This document shows positions 36,058 through 46,631 of a DNA stretch of 64,000 nucleotides, one piece after another. Within the stretch, counting starts at the first letter, position 1. The number at the start of each line of letters is the position of its first letter. A program made the translations under genes and the position numbers. The notes beneath the pieces are model-generated. The model ran no database searches, was not told the DNA's origin, and saw only the letters and a list, made by a program, of their open reading frames with translations. This DNA comes from Arachnopeziza araneosa (taxonomy: Eukaryota > Ascomycota > Leotiomycetes > Helotiales > Arachnopezizaceae). The stretch covers positions 124,001-188,000 of the forward strand of contig QYAI01000022.1 in NCBI GenBank assembly GCA_003988855.1. Direction: 5' to 3'.

Positions 36058-36708
36058 GGGTCATAGTAGGTGCTCGAGTTTGTTTGGATTTTGTTTGAAT
36101 ATGGCTTTCTTCACAGAAGAAGTTTTGCGGGAATGGAACAAAATAATGGCATAGCATGAGATCACAAGCGTGGCGTTTTCGGGTCGCAACTTGGGATTCT
36201 ACTTTACTGGTAGCGAGCCAGACGATATCACTTAGCATAGCTTTCCTGATGAATCCATCTAAGTGTATTCTACTGTATAATCCTTACTAAATAAATTGAT
36301 ATCCCCATAGTTTTCAAACTTGTGACGAAGGGATTCTCTTATGGTCCCTACTAGGGAGTTGGCTTCCAATATTTGCGACTTATAGTGACCATGTGATCAT
36401 CCAAAATATCCCGTTTCGAAATACAGGATATATGCGACTATCCCAAGGCTCGATATTTCTAATTTCAGGAAGTTGAAGGCTTTACGAATAGATATGCTAG
36501 CAAGATCAGGATTTGTTCAAGGCAATCAGCCTCTTTTACCCGAGTTTGAGCCGCGGAGCTACAGTTCGATTACATAACAAACATCTGCATTGATATTTAC
36601 ACTCCAGAAATAAATTGGAGATTTTCGGGAGTCAAGTGTCAGCGTGTTAAATGCGCGTCTCCTCCTCACCACTTCATCTCATTTTGCGCAACTATACCAT
36701 CCTTCAAG
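36058..36708. other. Intergenic region between RS-rich gene and RVB2
   Basis: 650 bp containing the 3' end of the RS gene transcript and the RVB2 promoter. No gene or repeat recognised. Confidence 0.4.
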
Positions 36709-38220
36709 ATGGCCGCAGTAAGATACGATTCGTTGTCTGCAGGTTGCACACTTGCTAATAAAACTCCAGGCAATCCAAACCGTCTCCGAGAGCAAAGAGA
36801 TCAGAGGGCTCAACCTCATCGCAGCCCACTCCCACATTCGCGGTCTAGGAGTAGATCCAGATACCCTTGAGCCACGAGCATCATCACAAGGATTGGTGGG
36901 ACAAGAGAAAGCGCGTAAAGCTGCTGCAATCATACTGCAAATGGTCAAGGAAGGGAAGATTGCAGGTAGAGCCGTATTGATCGCTGGTCCTCCAAGGTAG
37001 GGGAAATGGGCTAATTCAAAAATTTAAGCTGAAAATTCTGCAGTACCGGCAAAACGGCGATTGCCATGGGAATGGCACAATCAATGGGCGCGGATGTTCC
37101 GTTTACGATGCTGGCTTCCTCCGAAATATTTTCCCTGGAGATGTCCAAGACTGAAGCTCTAGAACAAGCCTTCCGCAAATCGATCGCAGTACGGATAAAG
37201 GAAGAAAGCGAAATGATCGAGGGAGAAGTTGTGGAGATTCAGACAGATAGAAGTGTGACGGGCGGTACGAAACAAGGCAAACTTACTATCAAGACGACGG
37301 ACATGGAATCGGTCTATGATATGGGAAGTAAGATGATCGACTCGATGACCAAAGAGCGAGTTATGGCAGGAGATATTATCTCCATTGACAAATCCTCTGG
37401 CAAGATCAGTAAGCTCGGTCGATCATTCGCCAAGTCCCGCGACTACGATGCTATGGGCGTGGATACCAAGTTCCTCCAATGTCCAGATGGCGATCTCCAA
37501 AAGCGCAAAGAGGTTGTTCACACGGTATCTCTACACGAAATTGATGTGATCAACTCCCGAACCCAAGGCTTCCTCGCACTCTTCTCAGGTGACACGGGTG
37601 AGATCAGAAGCGAGGTTCGAGATCAAATCAACACCAAAGTAGCAGAATGGAAAGAGGAAGGTAAGGCTGAGATTGTCCCCGGTGTGCTCTTCGTCGATGA
37701 AGTCCACATGCTCGATATCGAGTGCTTTTCTTTCATCAACCGAGCTCTCGAAGATGAGTTAGCTCCTATCGTCATTATGGCATCCAACCGGGGCAATTCG
37801 CGCATCAGAGGAACAAATTACCGTTCTCCTCACGGCCTACCTCTCGATTTCCTCGACCGTGTTGTCATCGTCAGCACACACGCCTATCAAAAAGAAGAGA
37901 TCCAGCAAATCCTCTCCATCCGTGCCCAAGAGGAAGAAGTGGATATTACTTCCGACGCACTGGCCCTGCTCACCAAAATTGGTCAAGAGACTGGCATTAG
38001 ATATGCGAGCAATCTCATCACGACTTCGCAGCTCATTGCTGCCAAGAGAAAGGCTAAGCAGGTGGGAATTGTAGATGTGCAACGCAGCTTCCAACTCTTC
38101 TTCGACTCGGGACGAAGCGTGACGTTTGTGTCTGAGTTTGAGAAGAGGTTGATCGGTGATGCCGGAGAGGTCAATCTTAGTGTGACGAATGGTCATGGCG
38201 ATGCTATGGAACTTTCATGA
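36709..38220 (+). CDS. RVB2: RuvB-like AAA+ ATPase 2 (Reptin)
   Basis: Nuclear AAA+ ATPase that forms hetero-rings with RVB1 and serves INO80, SWR1 and R2TP complexes. Three exons (36709-36717, 36770-36996, 37044-38220) give 1413 nt, 470 aa. The first exon codes only Met-Ala-Ala. Key motifs: HSHIRGLGVD near the start; Walker A GPPSTGKT (about 76-83), split by intron 2; the OB-fold insert (about 130-240, GEVVEIQTDRSVTGG); Walker B LFVDEVHML (about 293-301); sensor-1 IMASNRG; and GLPLDFLDRVVIVST. Length agrees with fungal Rvb2. Convergent with LIN1, 192 bp between the stop codons. Confidence 0.97.
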
Positions 38221-38412
38221 TTGGATGATTGATCTGGGCGTTAAGGTGCAATGAGGGACAAAATGGGTAGATTCTTGTATAACTAGGAGACTGTGGCCAG
38301 AGCTCGTTCCAGTCCTTGGTTCGTTGTATGGTAATGAAAAGCAACCTCACGAGAACAGGTTCATCTCGTGACTCTATTATCTTCTTATTTTGGGTATCAT
38401 CATTTTTATTTT

Positions 38413-39849
38413 TCATACAAAAGCCACATTCGCCATCCAAGGCCCATCGTCGCCCACTCTCCTAAACTCCACTCCCTCTCCAAAATACCCCGCATCCTGC
38501 CATGCCACCATCGTAGGCTCATCATACGGTCCCTGTTTTGCTACCCCATCTCTCCCATCCGTCCATCGATACTCCCACATCTTCACCGGCCTCACCCCGG
38601 CCTCCTCCTCTTCTGCTGGCGGTTCAACCCAATCCTCTCCCGCCTCGCGCCGATACTGTCGAATCAGCATCTCGCGCTCCTGCTCATAGATCTCCGTCTG
38701 CCCTCGTGTGAGAAGCTGGTCTGCCGCGACTGTGATCGCATCAACGGCTTCGCGGATCTTGATCTGTGAGGCGTCTTCTTTAAAGTCGACATCCATGGCT
38801 CCTCCATTAGTGCCGTTTTGTTGTTTTTTGAGCTTCCACTTGGGGATCTTCTTCTCTTTCTTTTGACTCTTGGCTAGTCGTGCTAGAGCTTCTAATACTG
38901 TTTCGCCCTTTTCCAGGCGGATTATGAGATTTCGGAGGAGGTCTGGGAGGAGGATCGCATCGTCTGCTAGTCGTCGTTTCCGTAGCTCAGCTTCCCTCTT
39001 CTCGTGGGCTTCGGCTGCTCGTTTCATCTCCTTTTTGCTGACGCCCTCTAACCATTGGTCGTGCTTTGCATCTGGATCTACTGCTTTTCTTACGAAGTTT
39101 CCAGCTTCATCAAAGCGGCCTTCTTCCTGCTCGGCTTTCATGTTGAATGCATCGACTTTCGGTGCATTTCTTTTCAGCCCGCCAGCTCCCACTTCCTCAT
39201 CCACATCTTCTTCTTGTGCAGCTAAAGCTGCATCCTCTTCATCATCACTGCTCTCCTGGTCGTCCATTGCGTGTGTAGAAAGTTTCCCCTTCGGATCTAG
39301 AGCAAAATTTCCGCTCACATGTCCCCCAGACTTTGAATTCATGACTTGTCCCTCAATCTCATTCTCCTCCAAAAATCGTACACTTTTCCCTTTCTTCCCT
39401 TTAGGAACACTCTCGTCTTTGTCTTCGTCCACATTTTCTTCTTCCAAATCCGCAAACATGTCTGCATCCTCCTCCTCATCAATTCCTCCATTATCCTTGT
39501 CATCCTTCCCATACCCGTCCAGCTGTTCCGCAAGACTTACGTCCCCCTTTCCCTTCTTTCCCTTGGCTCTTTCGTCAGCACGCGCATCAAAACCCTCGTT
39601 GTCGGAGTCGGAATCATAGCCGTCTAAATTGACAGCTCCACGTTTCGTTCCTGCCCCAGAGGCACCAATAACATCCGCTTCGAGAACAGCATCTTCTTCA
39701 GGTGCATCAGGCGCTAAAGCAGAAGGATTACGGATGTCGAACTTTGGTTTTTTGGTGGAGGGGCCTGCGGCTTCGACTTCTGCATGGTGTGTACGGGCGA
39801 ACTGTTCGCCTGCCCGCTTTGGTCGAGCGGCCGAGAAACGGGAAGACAT
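38413..39849 (-). CDS. LIN1: LIN1/CD2BP2-like GYF-domain protein of the U5 snRNP
   Basis: Orthologue of yeast Lin1 (Snu40) and human CD2BP2 (U5-52K), which bind U5 snRNP components before tri-snRNP assembly, in the nucleus. Single exon, 478 aa. Acidic and Lys-rich tracts fill the first half. The core KHDQWLEGVSKKEMKRA and LLPDLLRNLIIRLEKGETVLEALARL is typical. The C-terminal GYF domain (about 425-475) shows WEYRWTD, QGPYDEPTMVAWQDAGYF and EFRRVGDDGPW. The large plus-strand open frame across 38870-39619 is its shadow. Divergent from UFD1 with 208 bp between start codons. Confidence 0.94.
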   Translation of the reverse strand: MSSRFSAARPKRAGEQFARTHHAEVEAAGPSTKKPKFDIRNPSALAPDAPEEDAVLEADVIGASGAGTKRGAVNLDGYDSDSDNEGFDARADERAKGKKGKGDVSLAEQLDGYGKDDKDNGGIDEEEDADMFADLEEENVDEDKDESVPKGKKGKSVRFLEENEIEGQVMNSKSGGHVSGNFALDPKGKLSTHAMDDQESSDDEEDAALAAQEEDVDEEVGAGGLKRNAPKVDAFNMKAEQEEGRFDEAGNFVRKAVDPDAKHDQWLEGVSKKEMKRAAEAHEKREAELRKRRLADDAILLPDLLRNLIIRLEKGETVLEALARLAKSQKKEKKIPKWKLKKQQNGTNGGAMDVDFKEDASQIKIREAVDAITVAADQLLTRGQTEIYEQEREMLIRQYRREAGEDWVEPPAEEEEAGVRPVKMWEYRWTDGRDGVAKQGPYDEPTMVAWQDAGYFGEGVEFRRVGDDGPWMANVAFV

Positions 39850-40057
39850 TTTGAGGCAGTTTAAGGAGGCATATGTGGAGAAGGATCTCGAATGAGGTTG
39901 TAATCAAGAGTTGAGGCTCAATGGGCCTAGTGGCGGATTTTTGTACCCCCGCCAGGCACAGGCGAGACGTCATTCGAACCCTTGATCCTTCACCTCTGTG
40001 AGCTTCCTCACCACCATCTCACACAAAATACCTACAACCTTCATACGCAACGCCAAG
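39850..40057. promoter_or_regulatory. Short divergent promoter of LIN1 and UFD1
   Basis: 208 bp separate the two start codons. The C/T-rich part lies toward UFD1. Transcription of both genes must start from this segment. Confidence 0.6.
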
Positions 40058-41343
40058 ATGGTAAGTACTTACCTCCGACGACAACAGGAGCTAACACGTT
40101 GCAGTTCAACGCAGGTTACTTCCAAGATGATGACCAGATGGCCATGTACAATATGCTCCAGCGCGGCGGACGAGGTGGTGCTCCTAGGCGCTTCGATGAA
40201 TACTACCGCTGTTACCCTATGGTCATGTTACCTGGTCCTGATCGTGAGCATCTCAACTTCGGAGGCAAGATCATGATGCCGCCTTCAGCTTTGGAGAAGA
40301 TATCGCGATTGCATATTACATGGCCAGTCTTGTTCGAACTCACAAATGGAGCTGTGGGAAAGACAACACACGCTGGTGTACTTGAGTTTGTTGCTGAGGA
40401 AGGAAAAATTTATTTGCCACACTGGGTATATTCTGAATTCTTAAATACGGAATAGTAACTCTGACAGTGGATATAGATGATGCAGACACTCCTCCTCGAA
40501 ACTGGCGACCTTCTCCAAGTGAAATCCACCGACCTCATGCCTGCAGCTCTCGTTAAGCTCCAACCACAATCTACTTCCTTCCTAGAGATTAGCGATCCCA
40601 AAGCCGTTCTCGAAAAAGCATTCCGCGACTTCTCTACTCTGACAAAAGGCGACATCTTCTCTTTCAAATATAACGATAATGTCTACGAAGTTGCGGTACT
40701 GGAAGTTAAGCCTGAGAGCGACAAGATGGGTGTGTGTATGCTTGAGACGGATGTCAGCGTCGACTTTGCCCCACCAGTTGGATATAAAGAGCCCACTCCT
40801 AGCAGCAGAACAAGTGGCACCAGTACTCCTCGCAGTGGCATGGGTGTTCCAGCCAGTGGAATGATGCATAATCAAGGCACAATGGCTCAGTCCATTAACT
40901 ATGACTCCATCGCCCCTTCAGCAACTTCTGCTCTTGCAGGTCAAAAGGCCGTATCGTCCAACTTCCTCCTCGGAGGTCAAAAACTCAACGCCAAGAAATC
41001 CTCAAAAGCGCCGACGCCCAAACCCTCCACCCCTGTTGCAGGAACTAGCACCAATCCTCCTGCACCAAAACGACGCACGAATGGGCCACAGCCATTAAGA
41101 TTAGCGCCGAACAAGCTTTTCTTTGGATATGAAATCAAACCCTTGAAGACGGCAGCAGATAAGGAGAAAGAGAATGCAGAGGCGATGCAGCCACAATTTG
41201 CAGGACAGGGACAGACGCTTAGAGGTGGGTCTAAGAAAGGAAAAGGAAAGGAGGAAGATACAGACATGTCAGATGACACCAAGCCTGCGAAAAAGCTTGA
41301 GCCCAGTGTTGGGAGGAGACTGGATGGGAAGAAAAGTAAATAA
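40058..41343 (+). CDS. UFD1: Ubiquitin fusion degradation protein 1
   Basis: Cofactor of the Cdc48-Ufd1-Npl4 segregase in ubiquitin-dependent extraction and ER-associated degradation. Three exons (40058-40060, 40105-40425, 40477-41343) give 1191 nt, 396 aa. The coding part of exon 1 is only the ATG, followed directly by GTAAGT. The N-terminal double-psi barrel domain reads FDEYYRCYPMVML, GGKIMMPPSALEKISRL, PVLFELTN, THAGVLEFVAEEGKIYLPHW, then GDLLQVKSTDLMPAALVKLQPQ and FRDFSTLTKGDIF. The C-terminal half is low-complexity, with the Cdc48/Npl4-binding type segment LFFGYEIKPLK near residue 320. The frame is intact. Confidence 0.96.
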
Positions 41344-42441
41344 GGGTCACGAGATGGCGGATTATATGACAGCATACGGAAATGGCGTTGGTTGGTTTGA
41401 TCTCTAGAGCGTGGAATCGCATGGCGCAAGGAAAGATTACTATGGTGGTGGGAATCTTAAGCCTGGTTGGTGGAATAACTGGTAGATATCGCGGTAGATC
41501 CACCTCAATTGCATTTATTTTTCCTTCTTGTATTCCTCCTATTTTTCGGTTCCTGAGTAGATGATCTTGAGCCACATGGGTGTCTTGTCTTCCCTCTTTG
41601 ATACTTGGAGCCCTCTTTCAACTTCCTTGAACCTGAGCTTTTAATGGCCTTTTGTATCCGCTATGTGCAGAGCAACAGAGACTAGAAAACATTTGATTGT
41701 TTTCCTAGTTCAGGTTGCCAAATATCGTTTGTTTTCGTGCCGTTTATATTTTGACTTTGACAAGGTTTTTTTTTGGGTGCGCCAGAGGATATCAGACTCG
41801 GGGTGCAGCAGAAATTCGAGCTGATTTTTATATTCATTGGCAAGAGTTTCGATGTCTGCCGACATTGTATAGTATATCTCAGTTCTAATTCTAATCATTT
41901 TGTCCTTGATGCCGACCCCGTATTGTCACGGCATACAGCAACGACCAAGAGTATCTATGCCCTTTTTCAGACATTCTACCTTTTCTCGGATCTGATTCTT
42001 TTAATAATTATCATGCAACAACACAATGCAACACAACGAATATAGCCGTAAACTATATAGAGCCAGTATATAGTTCAGCGCTTTGGTTGTAAACAAATGG
42101 AGCAGTACCTTAAATTACTGCTGAACACCGGAATTGTGGCTTTCCTACCGAGCCTTGTGGCATCCATAACCAGGTTCGAGCTCGTGGAATGTACAAAAAA
42201 GCTCGGCGCATGTAGAGATTTGAGTTTTAGGCGTTACCAAAAACGACAATGCTGCACTTTTTCTACATGTACCGAGCCTTTTTGTACATTCCACGAGCTA
42301 GAACCCACATTCCACGAGCTGAAAGCCCATCCATAACTTCCATAACATCAGCGCACGAATACTCTATCATCTCAACCTCTGTCTGATGGATTGCTTCTCA
42401 AGCATCCAAAATATCAGATTCAGCCCTGAATTAGCGTCACT
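41344..42441. other. Intergenic region with inverted-repeat element
   Basis: 1.1 kb between UFD1 and a decayed membrane-protein gene. It contains the inverted repeat described separately at 42173-42305. No supported gene. Confidence 0.5.
42161..42337. repeat. Inverted-repeat (hairpin/MITE-like) element flanked by a 10-bp direct repeat
   Basis: Two 43-bp arms (42173-42215 and 42263-42305) are inverted copies with few mismatches, both built around AGCTCGTGGAATGTACAAAA. They are separated by a 47-bp loop. A partial third copy of the arm end (ACATTCCACGAGCT) follows at 42307-42320. CATCCATAAC occurs as a perfect direct repeat just outside at 42161-42170 and 42328-42337. The arrangement is like a small non-autonomous DNA element or fold-back hairpin. 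No protein is encoded. Confidence 0.65.
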
Positions 42442-43529
42442 ATGCCCTATTCCGTTATTGCAACCAGTCTTGCTACTCTCTTTACTCTGATTATCCTTTG
42501 GGCGACGATCTCAGGACTACTACTTAATCGGAACATCTCATATCCTTTTTCTAGTAGAACTAATATCCCCCCAGATGTTTTAGGAATCACAGAAGTGTCT
42601 AAATTCTATGGGCCCGGTTCCTGGGCGGCTTGGCTCTTCACCGTCATGGCATGCTACTTGGATCAAATATATGGGGAGATGAGAGAGGAGAGAGAGAACT
42701 AGTTGAGTTTTCGAGGCATCAATCTCAACTTTGTGGGCGCTTATGGCTATCCTGTGATTGCCTCGGTGGACTTCTTGATGAATTGGAGTTCATACAAACA
42801 GGGAATGCCTTTGATATGGATAGGACCATACGCAGCCCGTCTTTCAGTCCTTCGAACCGGCTCTGGGATTGCTCGGGGCTCGCTATCATATATTGCTGGC
42901 GGTCTAAATGGTTAATTCCAACGTTACTTGCCATCATTTTTTCTCTTTACCTGTATATTACGTGGACGGTTACGGAGATAGTCACATTGGCCTGGTATCT
43001 GGCATTGTATTTCAACGATACTCTTACTTCCACAACCCCGTTATTCCCGGCCTCTATCCAAATTGGCAAATTTTAATACTTTGGCCAAGAGAGTTATCTT
43101 CTAACTCTTCGGACATATGTCGAGCTCCGTTTGCAGACTTTTAGATGGACAGCGAACGTGTTCAGTGTTTTCCTGTTCTTTCTATCTTTGGTTTTGATGT
43201 GGGGCAACTGGAAGACTGGTTTTTCGGTTCTCCTATTGTTTGGGAGCTTTGGATGGTGGATCCTCCAGCTCGTTAATCATTTCGGCTCGACGATTTATGT
43301 GATGGTCCGCTGGCCGGAGAATACTCTACCTGTGTCAGCCGCCAAAATAGGGGACTTAGACCAAATTGTTACTCTGATAATAAGCGGAGTTTTTGTTTTA
43401 TTTGGGACTATCATCAACTTGCTTCGGTACAATTGGGAGGACATCGCAAATGGAATTTCAAATGCTGTAGGTTTGGTTTATGATAGTGAACAATACATAT
43501 GGCGTTTGTTCACTAAGTTTACAGGGTAA
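42442..43529 (+). pseudogene. Decayed multi-pass membrane protein gene
   Basis: Family not recognised. Conceptual reading gives several hydrophobic segments: VIATSLATLFTLIILWATI, WLIPTLLAIIFSLYLYITW, VFSVFLFFLSLVLMW, SVLLLFGSFGWWILQLV and IISGVFVLFGTIINLL. The chain is broken by an in-frame TAG (42700-42702) between EEREN and LSFRGINLNFVG, a frame change around 42890-42910, and an in-frame TAA (43074-43076) between IQIGKF and YFGQESYLL. Because the frame either side of each stop is the same and stays open, these look like nonsense mutations in a once intact gene. An alternative is an unrecognised intron at one of the breaks. Confidence 0.6.
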
Positions 43530-44178
43530 AACAGATTGTTCGGATGGCTAAAGCGGGAAAGAAATATGAGGAGACGTAATGTAGCTACCAATTTTTGAAG
43601 CTTCCTTAAACTGAATTGTCAGTCGGCAATAGGAAAAGGAGGTGGAGGTTTGTTGGGAAGTTGAACACGAGAAGGAAGATGGATAGGAATAAATGGAATA
43701 GAGAATAGATGAAGAATGGATATAAACGGTTTGTTATGAAGCGGGAGCAGTTCTTGGGGGAAAGCGGTGGAAAGGAGGTAGTACAGAGGGAATCTGGTGA
43801 TGGTGGCGAGGAAGGCGAGGTGATGTTACAGGAATGACTTTTGATTTATGTTGACAAGAACTTCTTTTTTCTTCGTGGAATGATTTAGAGAAACGAGTTG
43901 AATCTCCTTGATGGGTTAATTGTTCCCTCCCTTGAGATTTGTTCCTTCCGAAAGTAGAAGCAACCGAGGGAGGTTGACCTCTTCTTTCCAACTTCACTTC
44001 TCAACAATTCCACCTTCTTAAGCAACAAGCTCCTATAACTTCTTCTTAAACAAAACCGCGCGTCCAAAGACTTGAAGTCTCTGGCTTTCGCTACGACGCC
44101 TTCATCTTCATTCCCAAGAAGGACCCGTCTCCAAAGATCAGGATCTCCTCACGATCATCCGCTCTCTATCTTTTTGCA
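43530..44178. other. Intergenic and 5' region of BTB gene
   Basis: About 650 bp. A/G-rich at first, becoming C/T-rich in the last 200 bp before the BTB start. No gene recognised. Confidence 0.4.
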
Positions 44179-45101
44179 ATGGGCTCCTTGAAAAGGTCAA
44201 TTGGCGAGTATGTTTACAAGATTCCACACTAGTCTTCTATCATTACTAACTGCCGAATAGGTACCTCGCTGATGACACTCAGCGAGTGACTATCTACGTC
44301 GGACCCGATCGCATGTCTTGGACACTCAGCGAGGACCTTCTCTGTGATCAGGTGGAGTTCTTCGAGAAAGCTTTCAAGGGGCCTTTCAAAGAAGGCGTTT
44401 CCAAGACCATGGCGCTACCGGAGGATGATCCAAAGGACTTTTCCAAGGTTGTTGATTGGCTCTATACTCAGAAGATTACTTGCAACCTTTGTAAGAACAT
44501 TACAACCGAGTTGGAACAACGAGTTACAAACTATAAACCAGAGCATGAACTTCAATGGTGTACACTTTGCGTCTTCGCAGACAAGCTGGGGATGATGGAT
44601 CTGGCTACGGCCGCTGTGCGCCAATTGAAACTGTGCTGGGAGCACAGTAAACTGAGTATATCTGCTGAAGCGGTGGAATTCGTCTTCAACAATGCGCCGA
44701 AATCACTCCCTCTTCGTACTACTTTTATCAAAACCGCCTTGCTCAATTTCTTCTCAGATGGTCCGGTGAAGAAGTTTGCAGGTATCGGACAATCACTTTC
44801 GGCCAGTACAAGTTTCGCCAACGCTACGATGGATGCCATTCGAATGCACATCCTGAAGAAACCGTATGATTGTCACATTCCAAGATGTATCGACCACGGG
44901 ACACCTCAAGCGCCGGCACCCAGCGAACAGAAAACAGTCGTAGCTTCCATTGCGGCATTTCCTCAGCCCATCATCAACTTGTCAACAGTGGTTCCTTCTA
45001 CTCCAGTTCCAGCACCCTCTACGACCAATTGGTATGACTCGCCACGCAGTCGTGGAAGCGGGATTCGAGATGGACGTGGACGTGGCCGTGGGGGCTGTTA
45101 G
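44179..45101 (+). CDS. BTB/POZ-domain protein with RG-rich tail
   Basis: Probable protein-interaction adaptor, in some families a cullin-3 substrate receptor. The specific role is unknown. Two exons (44179-44207, 44261-45101) give 870 nt, 289 aa. The first ~75 residues fit a BTB fold (VTIYVGPDRMSWTLSEDLLCDQVEFFEKAF, MALPEDDPKDFSKVVDWLYTQ). A Cys pair (CNLC) and CTLC are inserted where the fold usually has a loop. The following helices (VFADKLGMMDLATAAVRQL) are typical of fungal BTB proteins. The C-terminus is Pro/Ser-rich and ends in an RG-rich tail (GRGRGRGGC) that may bind RNA or be methylated. The intron has donor GTATGT and branch CTAAC and keeps frame. Confidence 0.85.
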
Positions 45102-45512
45102 TTTCAACTTCTCAAGCACCGAGTATCATTGAATTTAAGATCCTTAATTACTAGTTGAAGACCGTATGGGTTCTCTTCAGATGTACAACAGAAACAGAGG
45201 TCATGGCTCGTTTCTTGACGAAGGTGTATGGATGAGTTAGCACCGAGATAGGAAGAGGAAGCAATAGAGAAACCAATATGAAGCATCCTATTAGGGTGGT
45301 ATGCTTTTCCAAGGCCTTTAATTCTATTCACAATTGTGTATTTTCATGTCTCATCAACCTTTCTTTGATCAGTCTCATCCCGGTGCGATTCTCCTTCCCA
45401 ACCCAAACGCCAAAACAAATCATTATCGAGTTTTCACATCCTCGTTGCCAACTCAGCTCATTAGCTACCGTTCAGAGAAACCACTTGTATCGCTGACCAG
45501 CAGCAACCACAT
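45102..45512. other. Convergent intergenic region
   Basis: 411 bp between the convergent BTB and first Myb-like genes. It must hold both 3' ends. Nothing else seen. Confidence 0.4.
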
Positions 45513-46631
45513 CTAACCTTGATGGTGCTGGTGCTGATGCTGATGATGTTGAAGACTCTGCTGTCCATAGCCCTCATCCCACCTCTCCTCTCTCTTAACA
45601 CAAACACCCCTTCCCATCTCTTGACCCTCTCTCTCGCCACCGAACCCTTCGCCAGCTTCGCTCTCAACTCCCCAGCCCTGCTGCAGCTCGCCAAACAAGC
45701 CCCCTCCAACACCCAAACCACCCATCCCCTGACTCAACCCGGTGCTCATCCCATACGCACCATAGATATCGTCTCCTCCAACCCCACCGACGAAACTCCC
45801 CATCATATCCAACTCTTCAACACCGGCTAAGGGATTGGAGTGAACGAAGCTGTGGATGCCGTTTGAGCTACTAGGGGTCGGTGAGAGGCTTCTTCCGCCA
45901 ACGCCGCAGTTGAAACTGGGTGTCACGGGACCGGGTGTTTGGAATTCGCTTCCGCTACGATCGAGTATCTCGCCTCCTCTCCCACGCGCATATTCACTCT
46001 TGACGCTCACGTTGGGGAGGAAATCGGGTGTTCCAGTGCCGGTGCTCCGTCCTTCGGTCTTGACACTCTCAGAATCATCCATCTCCTCATGTTTGGGATG
46101 CGGGTGTTTGTGTTTTCTCGGTAACGGTTTGGTTTTTTCCACACGCGGTTTGCGGGGACGGGGTGGTGACGGAGTAAGGCCGGTTATGGATGTGTCCATC
46201 TGTTTCTTGAAACGGGAGTAGCGCATGCGTGCTGCGTGGCCATTGGTAATCTTCTCCGACTGGAGGATCGGGTGTGAGGAGACGGCATTCCAGTCGATCT
46301 GACGAGCGGTCGGGTTAGTGCTTGTCTAACGTCATGGGGTCAATGAGAGAAAAGGAAGGAGCAAGAATACCAAGAAGATGCATGATAAGAGAGTTTGCGA
46401 TTGGGTAGAGATAGGAGTTGCGGGGATGGGGATGGATGAGAGAGGTGTGGCTGGTGGGACGGATAGTTGAATCGGAAAAGATGGAAATCGAGAGGCAGGG
46501 TGGCTAATGCTGGAACCCAGAGAGAAGGAGAGAAGAAATCAATGAGAAAGAGCGGTGTGACTTACGTCCTTCAAGCATTTCTGACTGAGGATTGCATAGA
46601 GCAGCCGGTTCATGGCGCTATCGTTCGGCAT
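45513..46631 (-). CDS. Myb/SANT-like DNA-binding-domain protein 1 (His/Gln-rich tail)
   Basis: Two exons (46631-46566 and 46298-45513) give 852 nt, 283 aa. Exon 1 codes MPNDSAMNRLLYAILSQKCL plus KD. Exon 2 resumes with IDWNAVSSHPILQSEKITNGHAARMRYSRFKKQM, a small helix-turn-helix of the fungal Myb_DNA-bind_8-like type. The rest is Lys/Pro- then Gly-rich, ending in a His/Gln run near 45513-45560. The 267-nt intron sits at phase 0 between Asp and Ile-Asp-Trp, exactly as in two other genes here. Probably nuclear. Target and role are unknown. Confidence 0.82.

Noticed and set aside
38870..39619. Large plus-strand open frame (249 codons), Ser-rich
   Set aside because: Exact antisense shadow of the acidic/Lys-rich LIN1 coding sequence.
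39940..40000. GTTCGAA-containing sequence resembling a tRNA B-box
   Set aside because: No matching A-box or cloverleaf at the right distance; no tRNA gene found by eye in the window.
45856..46221. Plus-strand Pro/Leu-rich frame
   Set aside because: Shadow of Myb-like gene 1 exon 2.
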